Shown here in pieces: positions 1 to 10,744 of a DNA stretch of 64,000 nt (the stretch's first letter is position 1; every line of letters starts with the position of its first letter). The DNA lies in NCBI GenBank assembly GCA_029641185.1, contig JAPWGK010000004.1, forward strand, positions 682,001-746,000. Direction: 5' to 3'. The notes under the pieces were generated by a model, which was given only the letters and a program-made list of their open reading frames with translations, was not told the DNA's origin and ran no database searches. Position numbers and translations under genes: made by a program. The DNA is from Pseudofabraea citricarpa. Lineage: Eukaryota > Ascomycota > Leotiomycetes > Helotiales > Dermateaceae.

Positions 1-1625
1 GGAATCAAAGACTTTTTTTCTCTTTAGTCTTTTGAAGAAGCCCTTGTCATTCAACTGACGACCGAAGGACCGAAGGGCATGGCAAAGACCAAGAATCGGG
101 TTTTGATTCCTCCTAACCCCGAACAATCGAATTGACGTCCCCTCAATTTTTCTTTTATAACCAAGAAGGGTTTTTTTTCTCTCCTTGGTGTTTGTAGGAA
201 TACGGCATGCATCCCGTCGCATCCGAATGGGGTAACTTTGCAGCCTTGCTATATACAGCACAGTTACTTCTTGGCTTGGGTGGGTGGAGGTAGGCTGCCA
301 AGTGCCGTGTCCGTCGGTCCGCGTGTGCTGTCATTGGCGTGCGTCGTATCGTGCGTGCGGTACGGTAGATGCATACTGTGGAGGGAGAGGAGGGAAGGAA
401 GGAAGGAAGATTTTTCGGAGTTCGGATCCTCTCGAAATGATGGGATTGAGTTTTTTGTTTTTTGTTTGTGTACGGTACTACAGTAATGGCGTATGGAGAT
501 TGGGTTGGGTTGGGTTGGAAATTGAGTTGGGTTGTTCGGGTTTAGGCGTTTGGGGTTGTTTTGCTTTCTGCTGTGTTGCTTGTGAATGGTAAGCTGGATG
601 GATATTAGGAAGCTTGGGTTATTCGTTCGCTTTGGTATTATATGTGAGGTGGTTTTTGTTAATTGATGTGGTGACTTTATTTGAGATTGAGTTGGATGCA
701 GGTAGCTATTGTAACAGCTTGGGGTCGTCGAAAATCCAATGTAAGCTAAAAGTTAAATCCAACGAAAGTTGATAACGTTCTACTGTACAGAGTCCGAGGT
801 TATTACTTTAAAGAATGCTAGACTACTCATGTTTGGATTCTCTAGATAAAAGCTAGAAGTCGGTGGAAAGAATACACCCAGAATAAGTCTTCCTCACCTG
901 GATTGCCTGGCTACCAACAGCCGAGCAACATAGGAGAAAGGAGACCCTTTCCATAATTATGTCAATATGAGATGAACCTCTTTCATGCGTGCGTGCCCAG
1001 CAACGAGTTCTTACTGACTGGGCTGACCAAGAATGACTAAGTGCGGCGTCTCTTTGTGACAAGCTACGGTGCAAGTGCACTCGTTCTGCTTAGTCTTGTT
1101 GATAATAGCATAGGTACCTATAGCTGTGATTAGTGACAACATCATCGTCACCTTCAGGCTGAAACCACACGTCGTCTACACGGTGAATAACAGAATCCGA
1201 TCCGACGTACGACCGATGACGAGGTCGACAGCGACCCACGAGGGAAACCCTTGGCTACTGACCCAACTACCCCACCATCAAATTACAGTAGAGCTCGGCC
1301 ACCACCACCACCACCACCACCACCACTACAGTACCACCACCACAGCCAGCTACCAGCCCAGCCCTCCACTAAAAGCTGATCTGCGCCTCCCTCCAGAGTC
1401 TCAGAGCGGGCCACCAACCAAAATTTCTGATGCGTCATTTTGCCTGCCGCTATCAACATTCCCGTGGTGCGGCCTCGACTATCACTGTTCTGCATCCTCT
1501 GCAGTCCCCAGAATATTGAGCACAGCCTCATCTGAACATTCCCCCCCTCTATCGCGCCCACGTCGCCCTTCTTAACCTGCTCATTGTTCCAACGTGCGAG
1601 GACGTCGTGACGCCATATCGCGAAA
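1..1625. other. Non-coding flank and promoter/5' UTR of the oxysterol-binding protein gene
   Basis: No conserved protein is recognisable on either strand. The stretch has a GGAA-type run near 385-405, three GGGTT units at 501-518 and an ACC/CAC trinucleotide run at 1299-1326 that creates a poly-histidine reading frame. The pyrimidine-rich last 150 bases before the ATG at 1626 look like a fungal promoter and leader. The first few hundred bases, with T-runs, may belong to a gene outside the window. Confidence 0.5.
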
Positions 1626-3743
1626 ATGGTCAGCCTTACGGGTCTTAAGGACCACACTCATCGCCGAGCTTCCGGGGCAAGTATGTTGTTACCTTTGCAT
1701 CTTGATGTTCCATCTGCGAAAGGAGAGGCTGCAGTATCTGGCTGTGTGGTTTGGGGAAGCACCTGCTAACGTCAAGCCGGGCCTGCAGGTAATCGATCAT
1801 CTGTCGACGAGGTGAGGTCGGATGGCGCGGAGGAGGAGACGACCATTGTCGAGCCTGATCAGGGAAATGGTGAGGATGCAGCGGGTTCATACTGAGGCGG
1901 CCGAGCTGAAGCTGATGGTTCGACAGTCCTCTCTCATATTATTTCGCAGTTGCGGCCGGGTGCAGACCTGAGTCGAGTGGTGCTGCCAACTTTCATCCTC
2001 GAACCCCGGAGTATGTTGGAAAGAATCACCAAGTGCGTGGGCCGCCTATAGAAAGAGCTGGGGACTGCTTTGGGAGCTTAAGATGCTGACTTGTTATAGC
2101 TTCATGGCACACCCTGAGACCCTCCTACCCATGCCGGAGATCGAGGATCCCGTCGATAGATTCGTCTCGGTTGTGAAGTTTTACTTGAGTGGATGGCACA
2201 TTAAGCCACCGTAAGCACTCACGACCAAGCACCAAATCTATTTATCTACTTTGCTAACGTACATGGAAGGGGGGTAAAAAAGCCGTTGAATCCTATCCTC
2301 GGCGAGACGTTCACTTGTTTTTGGGAGTTCCCGGACCACACCAAAGGCTACTACATCTCGGAGCAGACATCTCACCACCCTCCAAAGTCCAGCTATTTCT
2401 ACATGGCCCCAGAACATAATATTCGAATCGACGGGTGTCTGAAGCCTCGAAGTAAATTCTTGGGTAATTCGGCTGCAAGCTTGATGGAGGGTATTGCTGT
2501 TCTTCGGTTTTTGAACAGGGGCACAAGTGGAAAAGGAGAACGATAGTAAGTTTCGAATCGAGTTGGCTGAAGATGTATCGTTTCATATACTGATTTTTTA
2601 CTAGTATTTTGACTCAACCAAACATGTATGCTCGCGGGATACTCTTTGGAAAGATGAAATATGAGCTTGGTGATCATAGTTTTGTTCGGTGCCCAGAGCT
2701 TGGATTAAGTGCAGATATCGAATTTAAGACAAAGGGATATTTTGGTGGCACTTACAACGCAATTGGAGGAACGATCAAGAATGATATTACTGGAGAGGTG
2801 CTCTATGAACTATCTGGAATGTGGAGTGGAGAGATGGTTATCAAGGACGTAAAGGTAGGAGGACCTATACTGGTACATTGAGAAAATGCTGACTCGCTAC
2901 TTAGACTGGAAAGAGGGATGTCTTGTTCAACGCCCTACACGCCAAACCAACAGCCCCCATTGTAAGACCCATCGCGGAGCAGGAGGAACGAGAATCACAA
3001 AGATTATGGCAAGCGACCGCCAAGGCAGTCATTAAGCGTGACCATGTGGTAGCGACAGACGAGAAAACGAAGATCGAAGATCAGCAAAGAGACGAGGCTG
3101 CTAAGAGAGCCGAGGAGGGTGTAGACTGGCACCCAAAGCTATTCAGACCCGTTCGGGGCGGGCCAGGTGGCTCGGAAGAAGGGGAGGAAGACCTTGATTG
3201 GATACTTAATGCTAATATGTAAGTCAACACCCTCGACGGTAAAATACGGAAGCTAATATTTAAAGCAGTGATGGCGCAACACCACAAGAACAAGCCGAAC
3301 AAATCCTAGCCGTGACTCCTATCCTTCCTGGCCAAAAGGCTACTAGGGCGCCAACGATCCCTCCTTATACGCATGCCGAACCGAATCCAATCCTCAGCTC
3401 TCCAACTACCCAAACCCAGCCACGTGCGGAAGAGAACCTTATTGATTTTGGTGATTCCACACCCGCCGCACCCGCTGCACAACCCATAACCAACACAAGC
3501 CCGCCTCCAGCATCTCACTACCCTGCAGACCTACAGGCAGCTCAGACGCAAAATAACGGAGAGGAGCAGAAAAACCTAGAGAAGACGCTCCGGTCAACAA
3601 GCAAGGAACGAGGCAAGAAGGATTCCTTGATAGACTTCCATGATGATCTGAAGAGAGATATGCCTACGTTAGGTCCCCCCAGCCTGCTCCGGGAGGATAC
3701 TGACACCAAAAGCGTGGACGAATTTGTAGATGCTCGGTCATGA
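1626..3743 (+). CDS. Oxysterol-binding protein (Osh4/Kes1 class), 8 exons
   Basis: Exons 1626-1680, 1789-1869, 1927-2032, 2100-2210, 2270-2545, 2605-2854, 2905-3218 and 3269-3743 give 555 residues. The product should bind sterol or PI4P and move lipids between membranes in the cytosol. The family fingerprint is at residues 149-156 (EQTSHHPP; the usual motif has V where T stands here). It follows an [12 protein letters not shown] segment and LNPILGETF, and a conserved strand region with GGTYNAIGG lies further on. There is no PH or ankyrin region, so it belongs to the short Osh4-7 type. Unlike yeast Kes1 (about 434 residues) it carries a roughly 120-residue Pro/Thr-rich tail holding two LIDF motifs (residues 455-458 and 518-521), which may be peptide-binding sites. 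The start is inferred from frame continuity and is the least certain part, because exon 1 is short. Confidence 0.9.
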
Positions 3744-4114
3744 AAGATTGCCGTGTGCTTCTGAAGGTGCATACAGGGGCGTGCCTAGAAAGGGCAGGCG
3801 TTGTGATCTCAGGACTCTTTTTTAATGGCTGTAATGATTACAGGGCACGAGACCAAATTACGGATATGATACTTCCTAGGAAATAGAGAACCCCAATGAG
3901 CTTGTCAAAAATTTGGAATCATTTTGAATAGACTAGTGTGAGGCTTCCTGTGCGGAAGCAGTATTCTTACACGAACATGATTTTACTTCTTCCTAAAGCA
4001 CAACCGTAAAGATCACCCATAACGCCAAACGTGACCACTTCAGAATTTACATACCCTAATTGGCTTTTCCCCACCACTGTCAGAATCCTCTTTCCTTCCC
4101 CACACTCTTCATGC
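3744..4114. other. Convergent intergenic region
   Basis: This is the 3' flank between the sterol-carrier gene and the U2AF gene, which converge. It is AT-rich with pyrimidine tracts. I see no gene, and presumably both polyadenylation regions lie here. Confidence 0.6.
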
Positions 4115-4862
4115 CTAATATCTCTTCCTCGTTGGTTCTGGGCTGGGACTTCTGCTTGCACTTCTCTCATCCCTTCCTCTCTCCCTCAGCCACTTCTTCG
4201 TGCTGAGCTCCAATTCCCTATCCAGCTCGTCGCTCGGGTTCTTCCGATGGATGAAATTACAGAACCCGCCTCGTACACAACCCTCGCCACTATTCAGACG
4301 ACAACAAGCTTCGCGGAAATCTGTCACGGGGGACAATTCACAATAAATCGGCCGGGCGGCGTACCAGCGCGAGTTGAGGGCATCGCAGGCTTTCTGAGCC
4401 GAGTCTTCGTACTTGAACCGGGCGTAGACATTACCGATGAGATCTGTTGTATAGTGTCTACATTAGCAAGGGCATTTCTCAAACGAGTAGAATAGTATAG
4501 TGCATATCTCTTTAAAGAAGAGACGACGAAGAAGAAAAGTAGCGAAGGGAGAGAGACGTACGGTCATTATTGTTATCACAGACGACCACCTCCTCGATCT
4601 CGCCGAACTTGCACATCTCGCACCAGAAGTCCTCGTAGAAGGCGTCGAAGTGGTTCTGCAGCTGGCTGGCGTTCATCTTGATCTTGGGGTCGTAGGCCGG
4701 GTTCTGGTACAGGTTCGGCAGCAGGATCGTCTGCGAGTACGACGGCTTGACGTGCTTCCGCGAGCAGCGGTCGCCGTGCCGGCACGCGCCGATCTTGTAG
4801 TAGAAGGAGCAGTTGACCTTGTCTGCCTCGGTGCCGAAGATGGATGCGAGGTAGTTCGCCAT
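4115..4862 (-). CDS. u2af1: U2 snRNP auxiliary factor small subunit (U2AF35), 2 exons
   Basis: Exons 4862-4562 and 4443-4115 give 209 residues, the usual fungal length. The protein recognises the 3' splice-site AG as a heterodimer with the large U2AF subunit in the nucleus. The first CCCH zinc finger uses C18, C27, C33 and H37. A U2AF-homology RRM follows (about residues 45-140), with the conserved Trp at 127 in SRWYAARP. The second CCCH finger uses C148, C156, C162 and H166. A short charged Arg/Ser tail (SASRSPSPEPTRKRY) replaces the long animal RS domain. The intron starts GTACGT and ends CAACAG; removing it joins the RRM cleanly. GC content in exon 1 is higher than in neighbouring genes. 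Confidence 0.95.
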
Positions 4863-6128
4863 GGTGTCGTTGTCGTCGTCGTTGTTGTTGGAAGCTTGAG
4901 ATGGAGCGGCGAGGCTTTTTGCTTTCTGCGCGCCTGCTGCGTTGACGGAAAGAACCCGAGGTTGCTATTGCTTTTGCTGCGCGCTTCGCCTTCTTGATTC
5001 CTCGCCCTGGATGCGATTGCGCTTCTTTGGCTTCTGGACTTCGAATCTCTGGCGTCGGTGGCGTGAGGAGTTCTTGCTGTCTTGTCTTGTTGCGCGCGAC
5101 GGGGGAGAGGTTGACGGTTGACGGTTGATAGAGCAAATCCCTGGAGAGCGCAAAGAAGGCTGCTAGCTCGCTACAGTTTAGCGTGACCGAGCGAGTAAGG
5201 TAAGGAAGGGTGGTAAGAAGGCTGGCTGACTAATCACGTTGCTTGCTGAGAGATCGCTTTTCACGTGCTCCGAGAGACTTCCAGAAGCTTCACATCTTTT
5301 CCTTTCTCATTTCCCTATAGTTACATTGCCGCATGTCACTTGAAGGTACTAAGCAAAACTGTGAATTGATATTGTTGGATAGATACAGTATTACCTGTTG
5401 AATATGAAACTCCAGAACCTGGATTACTCAAGGCATTTTGATTATCAGCTTAAAGCGAGACAACCAAGGAGCGCAAAAGAAGGATATTTAGATTGCCCCA
5501 GAGCGTTGAGCTTTGCACTCAACTGTTGAAGAAGCGTACCCCGCCATTCATCTCACGCATCCAATCTACAGGAAAGCTAGTTCCGACGGATGCACTCCAG
5601 GGCCGCAGAGGAGAAGCAGACCAGCCATGCGGACGGATACATGTAGCAACTTACCGCACCGTAAGGTTCACCTCGTTCCTTATTTCTTCTCTTGTGGATT
5701 CCAGGGTCCTTTGTTGCACATCGGAGAGCCAGCCCTACGCACATGCTTTTTCTTTCCTTCTCTTGCTGGTTTTATTTTTAATCTGCTTGCTCTGCCCTCG
5801 TTTGCTTGGTCGTTTGCGGGGGACGTCAGTTTCGGGTTCGGTGATGCTGGTGGCTTTCCTGTCTTCCCGATTGGCACTTAGTGCTGTGTTCCGAGTCGTC
5901 TGGCTCGCTGCAGGTGGAGGTTGCAGGTGCAGATGAAGGGATCGGACATCACGTTGAGTGAGGCTGTTTCTTTTTCAATTGCCTTTCTGTTTGCTTGTTT
6001 GTGGTGCTCGTGAGAGTTTGCCTGCTTCTTGAAGGATGCGAATTTGGTAGCCTCTATTCATGTCCCCCCCTCTATGCTAAGTCTATTCTATATAGAGTGT
6101 CTTGAGAATAAATGAATGCATGCGCCTT
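4863..6128. other. Promoter of the U2AF gene and 3' flank of the PLP-enzyme gene
   Basis: About 1.27 kb without a supported gene. The reading frame that seems to extend the U2AF gene upstream (to about 5136) is in a different frame, Arg-rich and low in complexity, so it was not taken as coding. CT-rich tracts occur at 5270-5310 and 5690-5790. No RNA gene was recognised. Confidence 0.5.
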
Positions 6129-7493
6129 TTACTTTCGCACCTCCTCTGCGAGAGCTTTGAACCCTTGAAGCAGATCATCTCGCAGGTCCTCCCAGCCTTC
6201 AATCCCAATACTGACACGTAGCAAACGGCCATCCACGGTGTTGTCCGTCATGGTCCGCCATTCGATCAAGCTCTCCACGCCACCCAAGCTCGTAGCATGA
6301 TGGAACAGGCATAACTTGCTAGGTAACCTCTTCGCAAGCTCAGGAGTCTGCATGGTGATGGAGAAGACAGCCCCGAAGCCCTTGGGCATCTGCTCCTTCA
6401 GCCAGCCACTCTTGATATCCTCGGTCTGTAGACTCGCATGTGTGATGCTGTTGACCACCTCACGTACGACCTGGGTATTTCCCGAGCTCAGCGTCGCTGT
6501 GTCACCTCCGCTGCTTTCTTGCCCAGGATGCAGCGCCGTGTGTAACCACTGCACGAGCTTGCCAGCATTGGAAGCCTGCCTCTCGACTCTGACCTCCAGG
6601 GTCCTCAGACTGCGGACCCCCAGCCATCCCTCCATATTCCCCATCACATTACCCAGGTACACGCGCTCCTGGTACAGCTTCTCAAACCAGCCGTCGGCAA
6701 CCCTGGCCGGGTTGACGACCAAGATGCCACAGAGCATATCCGAGTGGCCGCCCACGTACTTGGTGCCAGAATGCATGACGAGATCCGCACCCCAGAGGAA
6801 GGGATCCAGCAACGGCGGCGGCCCAAAGGTGGCATCGACGACGAGGAACGCACCGCGTGAGTGCGCCTTCTCCGCGTACGCCTGCAGGTTTCGCGCCTCG
6901 CCCGTGGGATTCAGTGGCGTCTCGACGTGTACCACGTCGCCGGCCTCGAGCTCTTCCGCTGCACAATCCAGATCGAGCTTCTTGAGCCCCGTCAGTTTGC
7001 TGTGGATGTCTATCACGCCGTGACACCCGTGGTAGCCATCGCCGATAGCGATCCGCTTCGGGTTCAGGAATACCAGGGCGGCGTGGAAGGCACTGAGTCC
7101 CGACGAGTAAGTCAACGCTGGGCCCTTCAGAATCCGACTCAGGATAGCCTCAAATCTGGTCGTGTTGGGTCCCGTCAATCGGGAGTATACATGTCCCTCA
7201 TACGGGTCATCTGGCTGTGGAGACACAAAAAACGGGTCAGCTGATTTGTACGCAAATATGTCTTTGTTTTCTTTTTGGAGATGGCTCACGTTGGTGGTGA
7301 CTTTCAATGTCTCTGGGTCCCGGCCGTAACGAAATGTCGTCGACACGTGCATGGGCGGAGCGACATCCGGACCTGAGTTCAAGTAATCATCTGCGTGGAT
7401 GGTGAGGGAAGATAGCGAAAGCTCAGAGCCGAGTCCATGTCCACTCTTGGGATCATGATCTTCCGTATTCTCCTGGGGATTGAAAGCCGCCAT
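6129..7493 (-). CDS. Cystathionine gamma-synthase-like PLP enzyme (Cys/Met metabolism family)
   Basis: Two exons, 7493-7290 and 7214-6129, give 429 residues. The 75-nt intron (GTGAGC to CCACAG) is in frame and free of stops, so an unspliced reading would add 25 residues. Removing it joins TLKVTTN to PDDPYEGHVYSR, as the family expects. Fold-type I PLP features are visible: the SGLSAFHAAL segment, the aspartate that contacts the pyridine nitrogen in VVDATFGPP, and the Schiff-base lysine in HSGTKYVGGHSD (about residue 220). The family acts on cystathionine and related sulfur amino acids. Among yeast proteins it most resembles the uncharacterised YHR112C type, judged from memory of motifs, so the exact substrate is not assigned. 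A cytosolic location is likely because no targeting signal is seen. Confidence 0.85.
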   Translation of the reverse strand: MAAFNPQENTEDHDPKSGHGLGSELSLSSLTIHADDYLNSGPDVAPPMHVSTTFRYGRDPETLKVTTNVSHLQKENKDIFAYKSADPFFVSPQPDDPYEGHVYSRLTGPNTTRFEAILSRILKGPALTYSSGLSAFHAALVFLNPKRIAIGDGYHGCHGVIDIHSKLTGLKKLDLDCAAEELEAGDVVHVETPLNPTGEARNLQAYAEKAHSRGAFLVVDATFGPPPLLDPFLWGADLVMHSGTKYVGGHSDMLCGILVVNPARVADGWFEKLYQERVYLGNVMGNMEGWLGVRSLRTLEVRVERQASNAGKLVQWLHTALHPGQESSGGDTATLSSGNTQVVREVVNSITHASLQTEDIKSGWLKEQMPKGFGAVFSITMQTPELAKRLPSKLCLFHHATSLGGVESLIEWRTMTDNTVDGRLLRVSIGIEGWEDLRDDLLQGFKALAEEVRK

Positions 7494-8095
7494 TGTACCG
7501 CACGGCGAGAGGCGAGAGGCTCTCGGGCGAAGATATATACTTTCTTGGGTGGGAAATGCTCGTTTTTCGTGAGGAGGAATCGTTGGAATAAGTTAGTCAC
7601 AGAATATCTTCATATCCTACGTAGAACTAGATGAGCACGTCACGCCCTTTGGGTGGGTCGCTCTTTCGGGATCTGAATTTTGGTCCCTTTTCTTTTATCA
7701 GGTCGTCATTGGCTGTCGCTACACGCTGCTCGGAGCAAGAACGGAATTGAAGAGAGGTCGCTAAAGATTGCTTCCCATCGTGAATGATCTGAGGAGATGC
7801 AGATTTCCTACTGGGAGGAAGTTTTTGCCGGATCTGAAAACCAATACAGCACGTGGTGGAAGAAAGGCATGTCTATCTAGCTTGTATTTGACTCTGATTT
7901 AACAGCCTAAAAATGGAAGAAGAGGAAATCTAGCAACAGATAAGCCATCTCTGTTTCTTTTTGATGTGCACGCCAATAGCTACTATAAATCCGCCCATAA
8001 ATAGTGCAATCATAAATAGCAAATGGGTATTTTCCAAGACTCCGCACAAATCCTAGTACGCCTATAATGATTAGTGAAAACCAACACGAAATCTA
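7494..8095. other. Intergenic: PLP-enzyme promoter and MutL 3' flank
   Basis: About 600 bases between two genes on the minus strand. Nothing recognisable as a gene, repeat or RNA was found. The segment near 7960-8065 is AT-rich and probably holds the MutL polyadenylation region. Confidence 0.5.
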
Positions 8096-10744
8096 TCACA
8101 TCACAACAGAAATAGTCCTCTCGAGTAGGTTGTTAAGCTTGTACTCAACCTCGATTTTGTTCTCCTTGTCAGCTTCTTGCCAAATTTTGACTACATTCTG
8201 TAATCGCGTAGCAATTGCTGAAGCCTCATCAACACTACCAACATCAAGCCCAGCATTCTGAACTCCTCGACTTGCGTAATTGTCGAAGTTTGTCGACTCA
8301 GCCAAGCTCGTTCGAACCAACTCTACACTAGTGGATACTGTGTGAGCCACATCGTACATATGTGAAGACTCAGGTATGGTTTCCATAGGCAGCAAGTTGG
8401 TCTTCATGCGCTTCATTTTCGCGACACCAGGCTGTACGCTCTGTGCGCCCATGGACTTTTGCCTTTTTATCAAGTAGGCTCTAGGATCTCCATCTTTCAT
8501 AGAAGTCTTAAAAGGCTCACTTCCCACTTCAGGCATCTCAAGGCTCGCAATGGCAGCATTGTAGCGATTTTTGTGAGGAGACGACCTTGGATTATCAACC
8601 AATAGTAGATCTTCCTCCCTGTTTTTTCTTTTGACACTCCGGAGCTCTTCCTTATGACGACGAGTAGCTTCCTCCTTTCTTTTTTCAAAAGCCATAGCCC
8701 AATTAAGTTCTTCATTTGATGCCGTGGAAAGACCTGTTTCAGTGCCATGGCTCTTTTGCACCCCAGGTAATTGATCCAACGTAGTTTGACGTATGACTTT
8801 TTGCATATTACTGGTCTCTGGATATTTCAGTGGAGGAACAAATGGTCTATTTGGTCCTTTAAATTTCCTGACGCTCGTATTGTGTGTTGCTGGTGGTGTC
8901 ATAAGCAAGTCCTGTGGGAGGTGTCTTGCTGAAATGAAATCATTTACAGGCCGAGGAGTTGGCGTGTGTTCGCGAAGTAACATCTCTTCTTCGTCGGGTA
9001 CACCATTATCAACTGTGTCTCGGGGAACGGTAGCGGTATGCGGATTTGGATGTAAGCCAAGATTTGGGGCAACGATAGGCAAAGGAGGTGACGAGACCCT
9101 GGTAATACCCGTATGAAATTGAGGAGGTTGAAAGGGGACTAGGAGAGGATTGTGTACATGCCGACCTGGAATTGCAGAGCTTCCTTCGAAGGCCGTCTGT
9201 TTCTTAGTAGCTATGTTGATAGGCTGAGTTTGACGTTCGTGACCTCGTTTTTCTTGTACAAGTGGTGTATTTATCTTAGCAATTACCCACGGATTCAGCC
9301 CATTTTTGGATTCGGTCTGTATTTCTGTATTTTCGGTCTGCATCAGGTCTGGTTTGCTCAGCTTATTGGCCTCAAATGCTTTATCGATCCGAGATGATTT
9401 TGTTGCATCCTCCGCTAGTTCAGCAAAGTCTTTGGACATATTGAAACCCCATTTTCTCTTTTTGTTCTCACCCATTGGCTCTTCTATATCAGATTTCTGC
9501 AGAGGAGAATATGCTATTTCAAGAGATCCAGACTTAGGAATTGCTGTTTTAGCAGAAGATTCAGCTGATTGGATTTTAGGGGAGGTTGGAGGCTTTCGGT
9601 TAAGTAAAAGCTCGAAGTTATCCAGCTTCTCGCTCGTTATGCGTGGAACAGGTGTAGCAGGTGGTGGTGGCACACAGTTCCCATACACTCCTTTAAATAG
9701 TTCTTCGATAGATTGTAGCAGAATATCCTCATTCTCGAACAGAACATCATCTTTTGCTGGTTCCACGTTTGGGTCGTAACTGGATTTTGGACAAATAATA
9801 CTCAATCGTAAGAATGGATTCTTGAGTTTCTCCGTGGCGGTTTCCCCAATGGAACCCCTTAGATATTTCTTGAACATAGTGACTATCTTCTTTATGGTTC
9901 CTTTATCGTATGCCACTGGCCTTGCATCGATACAGAAGTACTGCCCACTGCCAATTTTTGATGGGTCGGCATCTGACTTTGGTAAGAATGCCTCAAGCTG
10001 GAATTGTGCATTTTCCGAAGAAGTTTCATCGTCATTGTTAGGGACGATCGATCGAGAAACGCACTGCACAGCAGCGTCTCTTCCTATGACCTGAGAAACG
10101 GCCTCTCTGATTCCATCATTCGGCCGTGGGGCAAATGACCAGGCACCTTTATTGCCTTTTGTAGTTCTGAAATTGAACCTAACGGTGGGCCGTGCAAGAG
10201 CATACGACTGTAACAGCTCCTTCAATTTCGTCAAGGTCTTCGTAGCCTGCTTCAATGCCTGCTGTCGTCTGATAGGAAGTTTTGCCATAAACTTTGTCAC
10301 AGAAACAGTCGTTCCTATAGGATGAGAAGCTCGACTCTGATGAGCAATTCCTCCAGGAGCCTTCAGCTTCACCACTGTGGCAACGGGCTCGCCGTCAGTT
10401 CTAGTAGTGACAGTGACTTCGCCCAACTCAACAGCACTGGCCAGTGCTTCTCCTCTAAAACCAAGAGATATACCACCAATGTCCCTGAGTTCTTCAAATG
10501 ACCTCAATTTGCTAGTGTGACCCCTTCGTCCCAAGGAGTCAAGATCTTCTTGGGCAATGCCGTGTCCATTGTCACGAACCTCAATCTTGTCCAATGTGTC
10601 CGGAGATATTAGAATATCAATAGAGCTGGCCCTTGCGTCAAGAGCATTGTCAATCAGCTCCTTGACCAGAGAATTTGGCGTTGTCAGAACCTGAGCAGAC
10701 CCGAGGAGATGAACTGTTGCCGGTGGCAATGCGGCGATAGGCAT
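8096..10744 (-). CDS. MutL-family mismatch-repair protein (Mlh2/PMS1-like)
   Basis: An intronless 882-residue frame. The N-terminal GHKL ATPase is clear: catalytic Glu29 in LVKELIDNALDA, DNGHG at 58-62, GRRGHTSK near 72-79 and GFRGEAL at 95-101. The MutL transducer fold follows (about residues 210-340). The remainder is low-complexity and charged. I do not see the DQHAxxER endonuclease motif or the zinc-binding segments of Pms1 and Mlh3, nor a convincing C-terminal dimerisation domain. A compact conserved-looking helical block occupies about residues 785-865. The absence of an endonuclease site points to the Mlh2 (human PMS1) branch, an accessory partner of Mlh1. It shares a 463-bp divergent promoter with the ValRS gene. 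Confidence 0.85.
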   Translation of the reverse strand: MPIAALPPATVHLLGSAQVLTTPNSLVKELIDNALDARASSIDILISPDTLDKIEVRDNGHGIAQEDLDSLGRRGHTSKLRSFEELRDIGGISLGFRGEALASAVELGEVTVTTRTDGEPVATVVKLKAPGGIAHQSRASHPIGTTVSVTKFMAKLPIRRQQALKQATKTLTKLKELLQSYALARPTVRFNFRTTKGNKGAWSFAPRPNDGIREAVSQVIGRDAAVQCVSRSIVPNNDDETSSENAQFQLEAFLPKSDADPSKIGSGQYFCIDARPVAYDKGTIKKIVTMFKKYLRGSIGETATEKLKNPFLRLSIICPKSSYDPNVEPAKDDVLFENEDILLQSIEELFKGVYGNCVPPPPATPVPRITSEKLDNFELLLNRKPPTSPKIQSAESSAKTAIPKSGSLEIAYSPLQKSDIEEPMGENKKRKWGFNMSKDFAELAEDATKSSRIDKAFEANKLSKPDLMQTENTEIQTESKNGLNPWVIAKINTPLVQEKRGHERQTQPINIATKKQTAFEGSSAIPGRHVHNPLLVPFQPPQFHTGITRVSSPPLPIVAPNLGLHPNPHTATVPRDTVDNGVPDEEEMLLREHTPTPRPVNDFISARHLPQDLLMTPPATHNTSVRKFKGPNRPFVPPLKYPETSNMQKVIRQTTLDQLPGVQKSHGTETGLSTASNEELNWAMAFEKRKEEATRRHKEELRSVKRKNREEDLLLVDNPRSSPHKNRYNAAIASLEMPEVGSEPFKTSMKDGDPRAYLIKRQKSMGAQSVQPGVAKMKRMKTNLLPMETIPESSHMYDVAHTVSTSVELVRTSLAESTNFDNYASRGVQNAGLDVGSVDEASAIATRLQNVVKIWQEADKENKIEVEYKLNNLLERTISVVM

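Noticed and set aside
501..518. GGGTT repeats as possible telomeric sequence
   Set aside because: Only three units and the wrong motif (fungal telomeres are usually TTAGGG), and genes lie on one side without subtelomeric features.
1126..1575. Plus-strand open frame with nine consecutive His
   Set aside because: It is produced by an ACC/CAC trinucleotide run in the leader of the sterol-carrier gene. It has no domain and the other strand reads poly-Gly.
4576..5136. Upstream extension of the U2AF gene
   Set aside because: This frame overlaps the true first exon out of frame. It is Arg/Gln-rich and caused by GC-biased codons of the real gene.
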